Below are positions 8,900 to 16,819 of a stretch of DNA of 64,000 bases, one piece after another. Position 1 is the first letter of the stretch. Each line of letters starts with the position of its first letter. The translations under genes and the position numbers were made by a program. The notes under the pieces were generated by a model. The model did no database searches, was not told the DNA's origin, and was given only the letters and a program-made list of their open reading frames with translations. This stretch comes from Bacillota bacterium (GTDB lineage Bacteria; Bacillota; Clostridia; Oscillospirales; Acutalibacteraceae). The stretch is from positions 310,001 to 374,000 of the forward strand of contig JAEYPT010000008.1 of the NCBI GenBank assembly GCA_023410445.1, written 5' to 3'.

Positions 8900-9848
8900 G
8901 CGTTTCCTCTTGATAAAAGCAATCGGTCACAGCATCTGGGCGGATGTGGATCACGTCATCTGTCAGATTTTTGCCGCGGAATTGACCGGACGGATTCCGG
9001 TCGTTTACTGGGGCATCGAAAGCATGTACAGTCTTTCCATGAACACCAATTCCTTTGAAAGCTTTTTCGAACCGGTTTCCGACTGCTCCCTCGAAGATGT
9101 AATCCGGCCGGAATTCAGCTATTACCCTCCCTCATGGAATTTCCAGAACGCTCTGGCGGACGACACCGACAAGCTGCGCATGGATCACCGTGACCTGAAA
9201 GGAATGATGGAAAGCAACGCGGACGTTTTAATCAGCGACATTTATTACCCGATCAGCGCCATGCTCCCGTGGGTCGGAGCCGGGCACTGGGCATATGGGA
9301 AAACACCGGTTCAGATTTACCGGACTCTGTATGATAAATACCTGAAATTGAAACCGGAAACCAAACGGGAAATTCAAAAATACGTCAACACAACTCCGAA
9401 TTTCCGGGACGAACGGCCGATCATCGGGGTTCACGTGCGTGAAAACGCGATTGTGAACGAAGTGGCACAGCTGTATGACCTGAATGAGTTTTATAAACCG
9501 CGCATCTGGGATTTCATCGTCCGGTTCAACGCGCGCCATATCTTCCTGATTACCGATTCCCGAAAATTGTTCCGGGAGTACAAGAAACTTTACAGCAGAA
9601 ACGGCCTGCTGATGTATACGGACAGCAAAAAAGAGTTGTTTCAGCCGCGGGTAATGACCTGTCTTCTGGATTATCCCAACAAACGGCATAAAGGCGCGGA
9701 ACTGCAAAAGGATACCGTTGAAATTATCAAGGACACCTACCTTGCCGCTCAGTGCGACTTTTTCATCGGCAACGGATATTCCAGCCTTTCCAACGCCGTC
9801 ATGCACCTGAAAGACTGGCCGGAGCCAAACATTAAACTGCTGTACTGA
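8889..9848 (+). CDS. Fucosyltransferase-fold protein, tandem copy 3 (partial motif)
   Basis: 319 residues starting at an ATG inside the end of copy 2, with GGAGGTG 8 nt upstream; an earlier in-frame start at 8829 would only add copy 2 sequence. The fold pattern is the same (RFLLIKA, HVICQIFAAELT, FFIGNGYSSLSNAV). The donor motif reads GVHVRENAIV, so the Arg is kept but the GDK triplet is lost. Relative to copies 1 and 2 it has an insertion with a second RHKGAEL-like stretch before the last block. Likely a glycosyltransferase of the same family with diverged specificity. Confidence 0.6.
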   Translation: MPTKRFLLIKAIGHSIWADVDHVICQIFAAELTGRIPVVYWGIESMYSLSMNTNSFESFFEPVSDCSLEDVIRPEFSYYPPSWNFQNALADDTDKLRMDHRDLKGMMESNADVLISDIYYPISAMLPWVGAGHWAYGKTPVQIYRTLYDKYLKLKPETKREIQKYVNTTPNFRDERPIIGVHVRENAIVNEVAQLYDLNEFYKPRIWDFIVRFNARHIFLITDSRKLFREYKKLYSRNGLLMYTDSKKELFQPRVMTCLLDYPNKRHKGAELQKDTVEIIKDTYLAAQCDFFIGNGYSSLSNAVMHLKDWPEPNIKLLY

Positions 9849-9918
9849 AAAAAGCGGATTCGGTTTTTCCCAGGCGTCTGAATTCTTCCGGCGCCAGTCA
9901 CGGAGGAGAAATACTGCT

Positions 9919-10818
9919 ATGGAACAAACGCAAAAAATGTATATGGATTATATCGCAGCCCATTTTCCCGGAACTGATCCGGAACAGATTCAATTTGACT
10001 TATTCAGCGACCCTTACAGCGATATCGTTTCCTTTGGTGGCAGAGTTCTGAAATTTTCCCGTTATGACTGGTCGGCCGCCCATCTGATGAACGAAGTCGG
10101 GGCAATCCGGCTGATTCGTCCTTACGTCGACCTCCCCCTGCCCCATGTGAACCTTTTGGAAACCGACGTTGCCCTCTGCGAGCCCGTACCGGGGAAGCCG
10201 CTCCTGCGGCATCGGCTGTTTGCCCTCAAAAATACCGAACAGAGCCTGATTGCCGCCCAGCTCGGTGTTTTCCTCAAACAACTCCGATCGATCCCGCAGG
10301 AGGAAGCGCTCCGACACGGCATTCGGGAAACGTCCCCTTCGCTGGAACCCGGTTTCTGGAAAAGAGAATACGAAGACCTGTGGCGGAAAATTGCCCCCTA
10401 TTGCGACAATTCCGCGAAAGAACAGATTCAGGAACTGTTCGGGCACGTATGGGATAACGAAAAGTTTCTTCAGTTCACCCCCTCGGTCCTGCACGGAGAC
10501 CTGACCCCCGAGCATATCCGCTATGACTGCGGCACAAAAGGAATCTGCACCGTAACAGGCTTCGGCCTTGCCCGCCTCGGAGACCCGGCGGAGGATTACG
10601 CCGCTCTGCTGGCCGGGTACGGCGAAGGCTTTCTGCGGCGCATGGAAAAGCACGACGACGCACTCCCGGAACTGATTGACCGGGCACGCTTCTACGCCAG
10701 CCTGCGGCCGCTGAGACGCGCGCGGGAACTGGCCGACCGGATTACAACGCGCGACTTTTCCGGATTCCGTCTCTGCCTGACGGAGTCCGATCTTATGCCG
10801 GTTGGGTTCCCATGGTAA
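9919..10818 (+). CDS. APH-fold phosphotransferase-like protein, probably degenerate
   Basis: 299 residues with the aminoglycoside/choline kinase fold: LHGDLTPEHIRYD near residue 192 is the catalytic loop, and GFGLARLGDPAEDYAAL is the following metal-binding region. The catalytic Asp194 is kept. The Asn of the HGDxxxxN loop is His199, and the Asp of the DFG/DWG equivalent is Gly214. Both metal ligands are therefore replaced, suggesting a pseudokinase or an unusual enzyme. A GGAGGAG ribosome binding site precedes the ATG. Placement between the glycosyltransferases and gmd suggests a role in the same glycan pathway, not drug resistance. Confidence 0.6.
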   Translation: MEQTQKMYMDYIAAHFPGTDPEQIQFDLFSDPYSDIVSFGGRVLKFSRYDWSAAHLMNEVGAIRLIRPYVDLPLPHVNLLETDVALCEPVPGKPLLRHRLFALKNTEQSLIAAQLGVFLKQLRSIPQEEALRHGIRETSPSLEPGFWKREYEDLWRKIAPYCDNSAKEQIQELFGHVWDNEKFLQFTPSVLHGDLTPEHIRYDCGTKGICTVTGFGLARLGDPAEDYAALLAGYGEGFLRRMEKHDDALPELIDRARFYASLRPLRRARELADRITTRDFSGFRLCLTESDLMPVGFPW

Positions 10819-10891
10819 AAGGTTTTGTTTTTCATTCCCACGCAGAATCGCGCAAATCACAGGACCACGCTCGATTTCATAGAATATTAAT

Positions 10892-10919
10892 AAATCAGAA
10901 GCCGGACTTCTTGATTTTT
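10892..10919 (+). terminator. Weak terminator-like hairpin before gmd
   Basis: AAATCAGAAG and CTTCTTGATT pair around a five-base loop with one bulge, followed by a T-rich run. It sits in the 129-bp gap between the APH-like gene and gmd and could reduce read-through. Confidence 0.35.
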
Positions 10920-10947
10920 AATTTATATAGAAGCATAAGAGGTAACT

Positions 10948-11979
10948 ATGAAAAAGGCATTGATCACAGGCATAACGGGACAGGATGGTTCTTATCTGGC
11001 AGAATTCCTGCTTCATAAAGGATATGAAGTTCACGGACTAGTGCGCAGAAGCAGTTCCGCCAACACACAGAGGATCGATCATTTACTGGAGGAAGACAAT
11101 GAAAGCGGCAGTCGCCTTTTCCTGCATTACGGAGACCTGAACGACACCGGCAGCATCAGCCGTTTGGTTGACCGGACGGCGCCGGACGAAATCTATAATC
11201 TCGGCGCACAGAGCGACGTTAAAATTTCCTTCGATGTTCCCGAATTCACCTCGGACGTCGACGCCCTCGGCGCTTTGCGGCTGTTGGAATCCATAAACGA
11301 TATCAACCCGCTGATCCGATATTACCAGGCCTCCTCCAGCGAGCTGTTCGGCAGAGTAAGAGAGATTCCGCAGAATGAAAATACCCCGTTTTATCCGCGC
11401 AGCCCTTATGCGGCCGCAAAGCTGTACGCCTATTGGATCACCGTGAATTACCGCGAAGCCTATCACCTGTTCGCGAGCAACGGAATCCTATTTAACCATG
11501 AATCGCCTCGCCGGGGCGAAAATTTTGTCACGCGGAAAATCACGAAAGGAATCGCCAAAATTCTGAAAGGGGAACAGGAAAAGCTGATGCTCGGCAACCT
11601 GGACGCCAAGCGGGACTGGGGCTTCGCCGGGGATTACGTGGAAGCGATGTGGATGATTCTGCAGCAGCAGGAGCCGGACGATTATGTCATTTCGACCGGT
11701 GAAACCCACACGGTCCGCGAATTCTGCGAGCTTGCGTTCCGCTGTGCGGGCATGGAGCTGGAATGGGTCGGAAAAGGCATTGAGGAAAAGGGAATCGACC
11801 GGAAAACCGGCCGTGAACTGGTCTCCGTCAGCAGTCGGTATTTCCGTCCGAGCGAAGTCAACCTGCTGCTCGGAGATTCTTCTAAAGCACGGGAAAAGCT
11901 GAAATGGGCGCCGAAAGTTTCGTTTGAGCAGCTGACCGCCATGATGGTGGAAAGTGACCGAAAAGCCGCCGGGGTCTGA
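10948..11979 (+). CDS. gmd: GDP-mannose 4,6-dehydratase
   Basis: 343 residues, full length for the family. The start MKKALITGITGQDGSYLAEF has the glycine-rich NADP motif. GLVRRSSSANTQRI, LGAQSDVKISF, SSSELFG and the catalytic YAAAK are all present, as is NHESPRRGENFVTRKI, which is highly characteristic of Gmd. It converts GDP-D-mannose to GDP-4-keto-6-deoxy-D-mannose, the first committed step to GDP-L-fucose. It uses the product of manC and feeds fcl, which starts 33 bp downstream. Ribosome binding site AAGAGG. Confidence 0.95.
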   Translation: MKKALITGITGQDGSYLAEFLLHKGYEVHGLVRRSSSANTQRIDHLLEEDNESGSRLFLHYGDLNDTGSISRLVDRTAPDEIYNLGAQSDVKISFDVPEFTSDVDALGALRLLESINDINPLIRYYQASSSELFGRVREIPQNENTPFYPRSPYAAAKLYAYWITVNYREAYHLFASNGILFNHESPRRGENFVTRKITKGIAKILKGEQEKLMLGNLDAKRDWGFAGDYVEAMWMILQQQEPDDYVISTGETHTVREFCELAFRCAGMELEWVGKGIEEKGIDRKTGRELVSVSSRYFRPSEVNLLLGDSSKAREKLKWAPKVSFEQLTAMMVESDRKAAGV

Positions 11980-12012
11980 TCCGGCAATTTCAGAAAACGG
12001 GGGGCATAATCT

Positions 12013-12957
12013 TTGGAAACAGACAGCAGAATCTATGTGGCGGGCCACACCGGTATGGTTGGCTCCGCACTGGTAAGAGGCCTGAAGCGCCAGGGCTATA
12101 CCAACCTTGTTGCGCGGACCCACGCCGAGCTTGACCTGACTGACCAGGCCGCCACGGAACGTTTTTTCCGGGAAGAAAAACCGGAATATGTCTTTCTTGC
12201 AGCAGCCAGGGTCGGGGGAATTTGCGCAAACAGCACCTATCCCGCCGATTTTATTATGGAAAATATGATGATCGAATGCAACGTGATCCGAAGCGCCTGC
12301 GCCCGCGGGGTCAAAAAGCTGATGCTGCTCGGAAGCTCCTGCATTTATCCAAAGCTTTGCCCGCAGCCGATCAAGGAGGAATATCTGCTGACCGGCGAGC
12401 TGGAACCCACCAACGAGGCGTATGCGCTTGCGAAAATTTCCGGCATTAAAATGTGTCAGTCGTACAACATGCAGTATGGCACCAAATATATCTCCGTCAT
12501 GCCGGCCAGCCTGTACGGGCTGAATGACCGGTTCGACTTTAACAATTCCCATGTGATTCCCGCCATGATGATGAAGTTTTACCGTGCCAAGCTGGAAAAG
12601 CGGCCGTTTGTCGAGCTGTGGGGCACCGGAACCCCGCTTCGGGAATTTCTTTACACGGACGACATGGCGGACGCCTGCATCAGTCTGATGAATCACTATG
12701 AAGGCAACGATTTTATCAATATCGGCTCTGGGGAGGAAATCAGTATTCGGGAACTTTCGGAGATCATTCGGAAAACCGTCGGGTATACCGGTGAAATCAT
12801 CTTCGACCCCTCCAAGCCGGACGGAACCCCCCGGAGAGTGCTGGACAACAGCAAAATTCTGCAAACCGGATGGCGCCCTCAGGTACCGATTGAGGAAGGG
12901 ATTCGACGGGAATACGAATATTTTCTGGAAAAAATTATGCCCGACCTTTTCTCCTGA
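12013..12957 (+). CDS. fcl: GDP-L-fucose synthase
   Basis: 314 residues, starting at TTG with GGGGGG 8 nt upstream. GHTGMVGSALVRGL is the Rossmann motif, LLGSSCIYPKLCPQPIKEE holds the conserved active-site Cys and Ser, and YALAKISGIKMCQSY holds the catalytic Tyr and Lys. This is the WcaG/Fcl epimerase-reductase that turns GDP-4-keto-6-deoxymannose into GDP-L-fucose. It is the last gene of the operon and is followed by a terminator. With manC and gmd it makes the donor for the upstream fucosyltransferase-fold proteins. Confidence 0.94.
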   Translation: METDSRIYVAGHTGMVGSALVRGLKRQGYTNLVARTHAELDLTDQAATERFFREEKPEYVFLAAARVGGICANSTYPADFIMENMMIECNVIRSACARGVKKLMLLGSSCIYPKLCPQPIKEEYLLTGELEPTNEAYALAKISGIKMCQSYNMQYGTKYISVMPASLYGLNDRFDFNNSHVIPAMMMKFYRAKLEKRPFVELWGTGTPLREFLYTDDMADACISLMNHYEGNDFINIGSGEEISIRELSEIIRKTVGYTGEIIFDPSKPDGTPRRVLDNSKILQTGWRPQVPIEEGIRREYEYFLEKIMPDLFS

Positions 12958-12964
12958 TTGGGAA

Positions 12965-13011
12965 AGCGGCTCCTGCATCGGCACACAGCCGGTACAGAAG
13001 CCGCTCTTTTT
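12965..13011 (+). terminator. Rho-independent terminator after the glycan operon
   Basis: AGCGGCT (12965-12971) pairs with AGCCGCT (12999-13005), with a smaller inner stem, and is followed by a T-run. Confidence 0.65.
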
Positions 13012-13029
13012 TCTCTCTCCGGCAAAATA

Positions 13030-13491
13030 CTATTCGGCGGAATCATCCGGAAGCTGGTTCAGAACATCCAGCTGCGATTTCAGAATCGCTTCCGACTTCA
13101 TCCGGTAGGTACTGACTTTCGCTTTCAGGTCGTCAAAGGAAAGCTTAATCTTGTTCGCCTGCTGATACGCCTCGCTGATCAGCCTGTGAGAAGTACTGTC
13201 TGCGTCGTCGAGAATATCCTTTGCCTTTTCGTTCGCGCTCTTAACGATTTCATCGCCGGTATGCTGGGCAATAATAAGGCAGTGCTGCATGGATTCCTCA
13301 ATCGTCTTATAGTGATCGACCGTTTCCTTCAACATGGAAATCTTGTTTTTCAAATCTTCGATTGTATCTTCCCTTTCCCGGTAGTCTTCGGCGATTTGCC
13401 GAAGCACCTCATCCACCTGTTTTCTGCTGTAACCGTTGATCAGAACACCGTTGAACCGAAGCACCCGAATGTCGTCCGAAAGAAAGTTCAC
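13030..13491 (-). CDS. DivIVA-family coiled-coil protein
   Basis: 153 residues beginning at GTG with GGAGGG upstream. The N-terminus (RVLRFNGVLINGYSRKQVDE) is a DivIVA/GpsB-type membrane-binding domain, and the rest is almost entirely predicted coiled coil rich in Glu, Lys and Asp. Such proteins mark curved membrane at the division site or poles and recruit partners. It is convergent with the glycan operon and not in an operon of its own. It is shorter than classical DivIVA and lacks a distinct C-terminal tetramer domain, so its partners are unknown. Confidence 0.75.
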   Translation of the reverse strand: MNFLSDDIRVLRFNGVLINGYSRKQVDEVLRQIAEDYREREDTIEDLKNKISMLKETVDHYKTIEESMQHCLIIAQHTGDEIVKSANEKAKDILDDADSTSHRLISEAYQQANKIKLSFDDLKAKVSTYRMKSEAILKSQLDVLNQLPDDSAE

Positions 13492-13611
13492 TTGCCTCGC
13501 CCTCCTGCCGTTTCCGATAAATATTATTCTGTATTATAATATTCTGCATTTACCGCAAGGTGAATCCTTTTTCGCTCCGCCAACCGAAACAAAAAACAGT
13601 TAAAACAGGTA

Positions 13612-13642
13612 TTGACCTTGACGCAGCGGAAAGGTGTATGAT
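13612..13642 (+). promoter_or_regulatory. MerR-type promoter with 19-bp spacer and dyad operator
   Basis: TTGACC (13612-13617) and TATGAT (13637-13642) are 19 bp apart, the over-long spacing that MerR activators correct by DNA twisting. The spacer holds a near-perfect dyad, ACCTTnnCGC-A-GCGnnAAGGT (13615-13635). It drives the adjacent MerR/TipA gene, so autoactivation is expected. Confidence 0.8.
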
Positions 13643-13690
13643 TCTTTTCAGTGGAACCGGATTCACAAAAGAGGAAAAGAGGTCGATCGC

Positions 13691-14461
13691 ATGGAATACA
13701 CCGTAAAAAAGCTGGCACAGCTTTCCGGGGTGAGTCCCCGCGCCCTGAGATTCTATGATGAAATTGGGCTGCTGCGTCCGGCAAGGATCAATTCTTCCGG
13801 CTATCGGCTGTACGGCGAACGGGAAGTGAATCTGCTGCAGCAGATTCTGCTTTACCGTGAGCTTGGTCTCAGCCTTGAGGAAATCAAACAGATCGTCACC
13901 CAGTCGGATTTTGATGTGCTGGCCGCACTGCAAGAACACCACAAGCAGCTTCTGGAACAGCGGACAAGGCTGGACGCGCTCATTGAAAACGTGGAAAAAA
14001 CCATTCGAAACGCGAAAGGAGAAAAATCGATGACCGATTCGGAAAAATTCGAGGGCTTTAAGCAAAAGCTGATCGAAGAAAATGAGCAAAAATATAGAGC
14101 GGAAATCCGCGAAAAATACGGCGTGGAAACGGTGGAACAGGCAAACCGGAAACTGGCCGGCATGACGGAAGAGGAGTTCAGCCGGGCGACGGCGTTGGAA
14201 AAGCAGATGATTGAACTCTTTCTGGAAGCCTTTCATACAGGCAATCCGGCGAGTGAAGCTGCACAGTGCGCGGCCGACCTTCACCGGCAGTGGCTGTCGT
14301 TTTATTGGGCTCAGTACAGTCCGGAGGCACATGCGGGCGTTGCCCGAATGTATGTTGCCGACCCACGCTTTACGGCCTATTACGACAAATACCAGCCGGG
14401 CCTTGCGGAATTTTTAAGGGATGCCGTTTTGATTTACACCGGGCAGATACAACCCCAATAA
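13691..14461 (+). CDS. MerR-family activator with TipAS-type ligand domain
   Basis: 256 residues. MEYTVKKLAQLSGVSPRALR is the MerR winged-helix start, followed by YDEIGLLRPARI and the dimer helix to about residue 115. The C-terminal part (residues 135-255) matches the TipAS/SkgA antibiotic-binding domain, including the LHRQWLSFYW and HAGVARMYVADPRF helices. Members of this group sense thiopeptides or other bulky ligands and activate multidrug genes and themselves. Start chosen at 13691 with AAAGAGGTC upstream rather than the in-frame ATG at 13634, which overlaps the promoter. No target gene is adjacent. Confidence 0.85.
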   Translation: MEYTVKKLAQLSGVSPRALRFYDEIGLLRPARINSSGYRLYGEREVNLLQQILLYRELGLSLEEIKQIVTQSDFDVLAALQEHHKQLLEQRTRLDALIENVEKTIRNAKGEKSMTDSEKFEGFKQKLIEENEQKYRAEIREKYGVETVEQANRKLAGMTEEEFSRATALEKQMIELFLEAFHTGNPASEAAQCAADLHRQWLSFYWAQYSPEAHAGVARMYVADPRFTAYYDKYQPGLAEFLRDAVLIYTGQIQPQ

Positions 14462-14474
14462 CAACAGTGAAAAA

Positions 14475-14513
14475 GCCCGCCGGGATACGATCTGTCAACG
14501 TATCCCGGCGGGC
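14475..14513. terminator. Bidirectional terminator
   Basis: A perfect 15-bp stem, GCCCGCCGGGATACG with its complement, around a nine-base loop, flanked by A-rich and T-rich runs. It serves the convergent MerR and hydrolase genes. Confidence 0.85.
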
Positions 14514-14552
14514 TTTCCAATTCTCTGTAAAGCGTGGTCCTTATGTCAGTTT

Positions 14553-15788
14553 CTACCGTCCGAGTCTGCCCAGCGTATCCTCGATCCAGTCGAAAATCCG
14601 GCAGTTGGCGTACAGCTTCGCGCCTTCCTCACAATGTTCCTCGGCGCCCTCTTCTTCCGTAAACAACAGATAATCCTTCGGACAGTTCAAAGCATCATAC
14701 AGCATTTTCGCCTGACCGGGAAAATTATTCTCCCCCTCGGTGTCGATGACGAGCGTCGGACAGGCAATCTGCCTGCAAATGTCGCCCATGTAATAATCCT
14801 TTGCCTTCAGGAAGTAATCCTTCAGACTTTTCGCCTGAAAAACATACATGCCGTGCTTTAGCGCCCAGTTCAGCTGGACCACCAAATCCATCTGCTTTTT
14901 CATCATAGCTTCAAAATCAGCTTCCGGCATCTGTTCAATATAGCCGAAATAGGTGTTGCGGTCGATTCCCTTCGGCCCGCGTGTCCCCATGAAATCGTAA
15001 ACCCCGCTGTTGGCAACACAGGCCGCGGCACGGTGGTCGAAGGCGGCGGCTCGCGGCGCGAGATAGCCGCCCATGCTTTCTCCCCACAGAATGATCCGGT
15101 CCGGGGCAACTCCCAACTCCTGAATCAGGTAATCCAGCACCGGCGTCACCACGTTTTCCCAATCTGGACGAAACGGAATCCCTCTGGTGCGGATCATCTC
15201 CCCCTGCCCCGGGCCCTCGAACGCGAAACAGTTCATGCCTCGCTTGAGCGCTTCCAGCGCACAGCCGTACATTTCTTCTTTTGTGCCGTCATAGCCGTTG
15301 ATCATGACCAAGGTCGGGGCGGTTTTGAAATCCGCCTCCGAAGGCACACGGTAAAAATGGCCCGGGAGAGTCGTGTTTTCATAAGGCACTTCGATGGGTT
15401 CAATCTTCGGTTTCCCGTACTGAACCACCTTGGAAAAGCATTCCAGAGACAGACCATCCAACTTTTTCAGGTTTTCCCGAACCTCTTCGGTACAGCCGTC
15501 GGCAATGAGAAGACCGCGGTAGAACCCAGCAGTACGGTAATAATTGCAGGCGCGCAGGAAGGTTTCCGCCGCGCTCAGGCGATGGCCGCCGGCCAAAAAC
15601 TGATCGGCCTGTGCCCGGACCCGATCAGCAGTTTTCGTCCATTCTTCGCACCAGCTTGCATAGCTGCCCTCGGTTATCTTCCGAGCCGTGCCAATTACTT
15701 CATTTACATCCGCCAGCCCCGAAGGGATTTCACTCAACAGGCGCAGTGTCTGAAAAGACATCTGCTCATCATGAAAAACTACTTTCAT
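14553..15788 (-). CDS. Alpha/beta hydrolase, FrsA/dihydropseudooxynicotine-hydrolase-like
   Basis: 411 residues. The N-terminal 130 residues form a helical cap domain (FLAGGHRLSAAETFLRACNYY), followed by an alpha/beta hydrolase core. The nucleophile elbow is WGESMGG, an acid is likely in LVIDTEGEN, and the catalytic His is probably in EEHCEEG. The cap-plus-core layout matches the 2,6-dihydropseudooxynicotine hydrolase and esterase FrsA group, which cleave C-C or ester bonds. Its start overlaps the TetR gene by 20 nt, so both form one operon. Natural substrate unknown. Confidence 0.75.
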   Translation of the reverse strand: MKVVFHDEQMSFQTLRLLSEIPSGLADVNEVIGTARKITEGSYASWCEEWTKTADRVRAQADQFLAGGHRLSAAETFLRACNYYRTAGFYRGLLIADGCTEEVRENLKKLDGLSLECFSKVVQYGKPKIEPIEVPYENTTLPGHFYRVPSEADFKTAPTLVMINGYDGTKEEMYGCALEALKRGMNCFAFEGPGQGEMIRTRGIPFRPDWENVVTPVLDYLIQELGVAPDRIILWGESMGGYLAPRAAAFDHRAAACVANSGVYDFMGTRGPKGIDRNTYFGYIEQMPEADFEAMMKKQMDLVVQLNWALKHGMYVFQAKSLKDYFLKAKDYYMGDICRQIACPTLVIDTEGENNFPGQAKMLYDALNCPKDYLLFTEEEGAEEHCEEGAKLYANCRIFDWIEDTLGRLGR

Positions 15789-16434
15789 GCTGATTCCTCC
15801 CTAAATATTTTTTGATACTATTCGCCCACTCGTCCCCGCCACTGCTGTCTGCATCATGCGCGGCACCGAGAATCCGCTCACAGAAATCTCCGACGGCCTG
15901 CCCCATCCGGAGCATTCCTTCCTCGGAATAGGTAAAAAAGGCGGGATCAAATACAAATTTTATCGCCGTGAGCATAAAATGCGCCGCCTCTTCCGGATAG
16001 GGCGTGTTAAAAACGCCCTTCTCCACGCCCTGCCGGATCACGTTCGCATAGATTGGCCGAAGCTTCTCGATGCGGGCAACGATATATTTCTGATGGGCAT
16101 CCGCATAGCGGCTCTCATGCAGAACGTCGAACAGGCTGTCGTTCGTGCGGTTCAACTGAAAATCCTGCAGGGAAAGTAATTTCAGCTTTTGAAAGGGGTC
16201 AAGATCGGTTCTTTCTCCCGTTTTCCGCATTTCTTCCATCATATCCGACGTCGCCTGTTCCAGAACGGCGGCGAATATCTCATCCTTGGACTGAAAGTAA
16301 TTGTAAAACGTTCCCTGCGAGACATGTGCTTCCCGCACAATATCACTGACCGCGGTGCGGTCCACGCCGTCTTTTCGAAATAGCGCGGCTGCCGCAGCAA
16401 GCAGTTCCTCTTTTCTGGTTTCGGGTGATTTCAT
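15769..16434 (-). CDS. TetR/AcrR-family repressor
   Basis: 221 residues. The N-terminal TetR helix-turn-helix is clear: EELLAAAAALFRKDGVDRTA, then SDIVREAHVSQGTFYNYFQS. The C-terminal ligand domain is of the type that binds hydrophobic effectors. It heads an operon with the overlapping alpha/beta hydrolase and is preceded by a promoter with a perfect 16-bp palindrome, so it probably represses its own operon until the hydrolase substrate or a related compound is present (inference). Confidence 0.88.
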   Translation of the reverse strand: MKSPETRKEELLAAAAALFRKDGVDRTAVSDIVREAHVSQGTFYNYFQSKDEIFAAVLEQATSDMMEEMRKTGERTDLDPFQKLKLLSLQDFQLNRTNDSLFDVLHESRYADAHQKYIVARIEKLRPIYANVIRQGVEKGVFNTPYPEEAAHFMLTAIKFVFDPAFFTYSEEGMLRMGQAVGDFCERILGAAHDADSSGGDEWANSIKKYLGRNQHESSFS

Positions 16435-16449
16435 CTTTCTTTTCCTTTC

Positions 16450-16502
16450 TGACTGACGTCAGTCACTATCAAAGAGTATAGTCCTTTTTTTCTAGTTGTC
16501 AA
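16450..16502 (-). promoter_or_regulatory. Promoter and palindromic operator of the tetR-hydrolase operon
   Basis: TTGACA (16497-16502) and TATACT (16475-16480) are 16 bp apart on the minus strand. Just downstream of the -10 lies the perfect palindrome TGACTGACGTCAGTCA (16450-16465), placed to block transcription when bound. Confidence 0.8.
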
Positions 16503-16506
16503 TAAG

Positions 16507-16547
16507 AAAATCCCGACCCGCACCAAAAATGTGCGAATCGGGATTTT
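16507..16547 (-). terminator. Terminator after the mgsA/HPr-like operon
   Basis: AAAATCCCGA (16507-16516) pairs with TCGGGATTTT (16538-16547), with an inner GCAC/GTGC stem. On the minus strand it ends in a T-run, just upstream of the tetR -35. Confidence 0.75.
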
Positions 16548-16575
16548 CCCCGGGCGAGAAACGAGGCGATGCCTG

Positions 16576-16803
16576 TTACGCAACAATGAAATCCTTCAGA
16601 CGGTCCAGAATCTTGCGGTCGTCGGAATGGATGTCAAGCTGAATCGGCTCCGCCAGATTCAGGCTGAAAATTCCCATGATGGATTTTGCATCGAGAATAT
16701 GAACCCCTTCGATGAGCTCACATTCCGCTTCCACCCTGGAAATCACAGAGGAGAATTCCTTTACTTTTTCAACACTGTCAAGCCGTACTTTAACCGTTAT
16801 CAT
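16576..16803 (-). CDS. HPr-like (Crh-type) regulatory protein lacking the catalytic His
   Basis: 75 residues with the HPr fold. The regulatory serine region is kept (AKSIMGIFSL, Ser41, equivalent to Ser46 of HPr), but the N-terminal GxHARPA segment is replaced by SVEKVKEF, so no phosphoenolpyruvate-accepting histidine is present. This is the state of Bacillus Crh, which signals through HPr kinase but does not carry sugar phosphate. The gene follows methylglyoxal synthase by 16 bp, with GGTGG upstream of its ATG, and is followed by a terminator. In B. subtilis, Crh binds and inhibits MgsA, so this pairing is meaningful. Confidence 0.75.
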   Translation of the reverse strand: MITVKVRLDSVEKVKEFSSVISRVEAECELIEGVHILDAKSIMGIFSLNLAEPIQLDIHSDDRKILDRLKDFIVA

Positions 16804-16819
16804 AATCCACCGCGCTTTC

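Noticed and set aside
11488..12984. 498-codon open frame antisense to gmd and fcl
   Set aside because: No family signature, and both genes on the other strand are certain.
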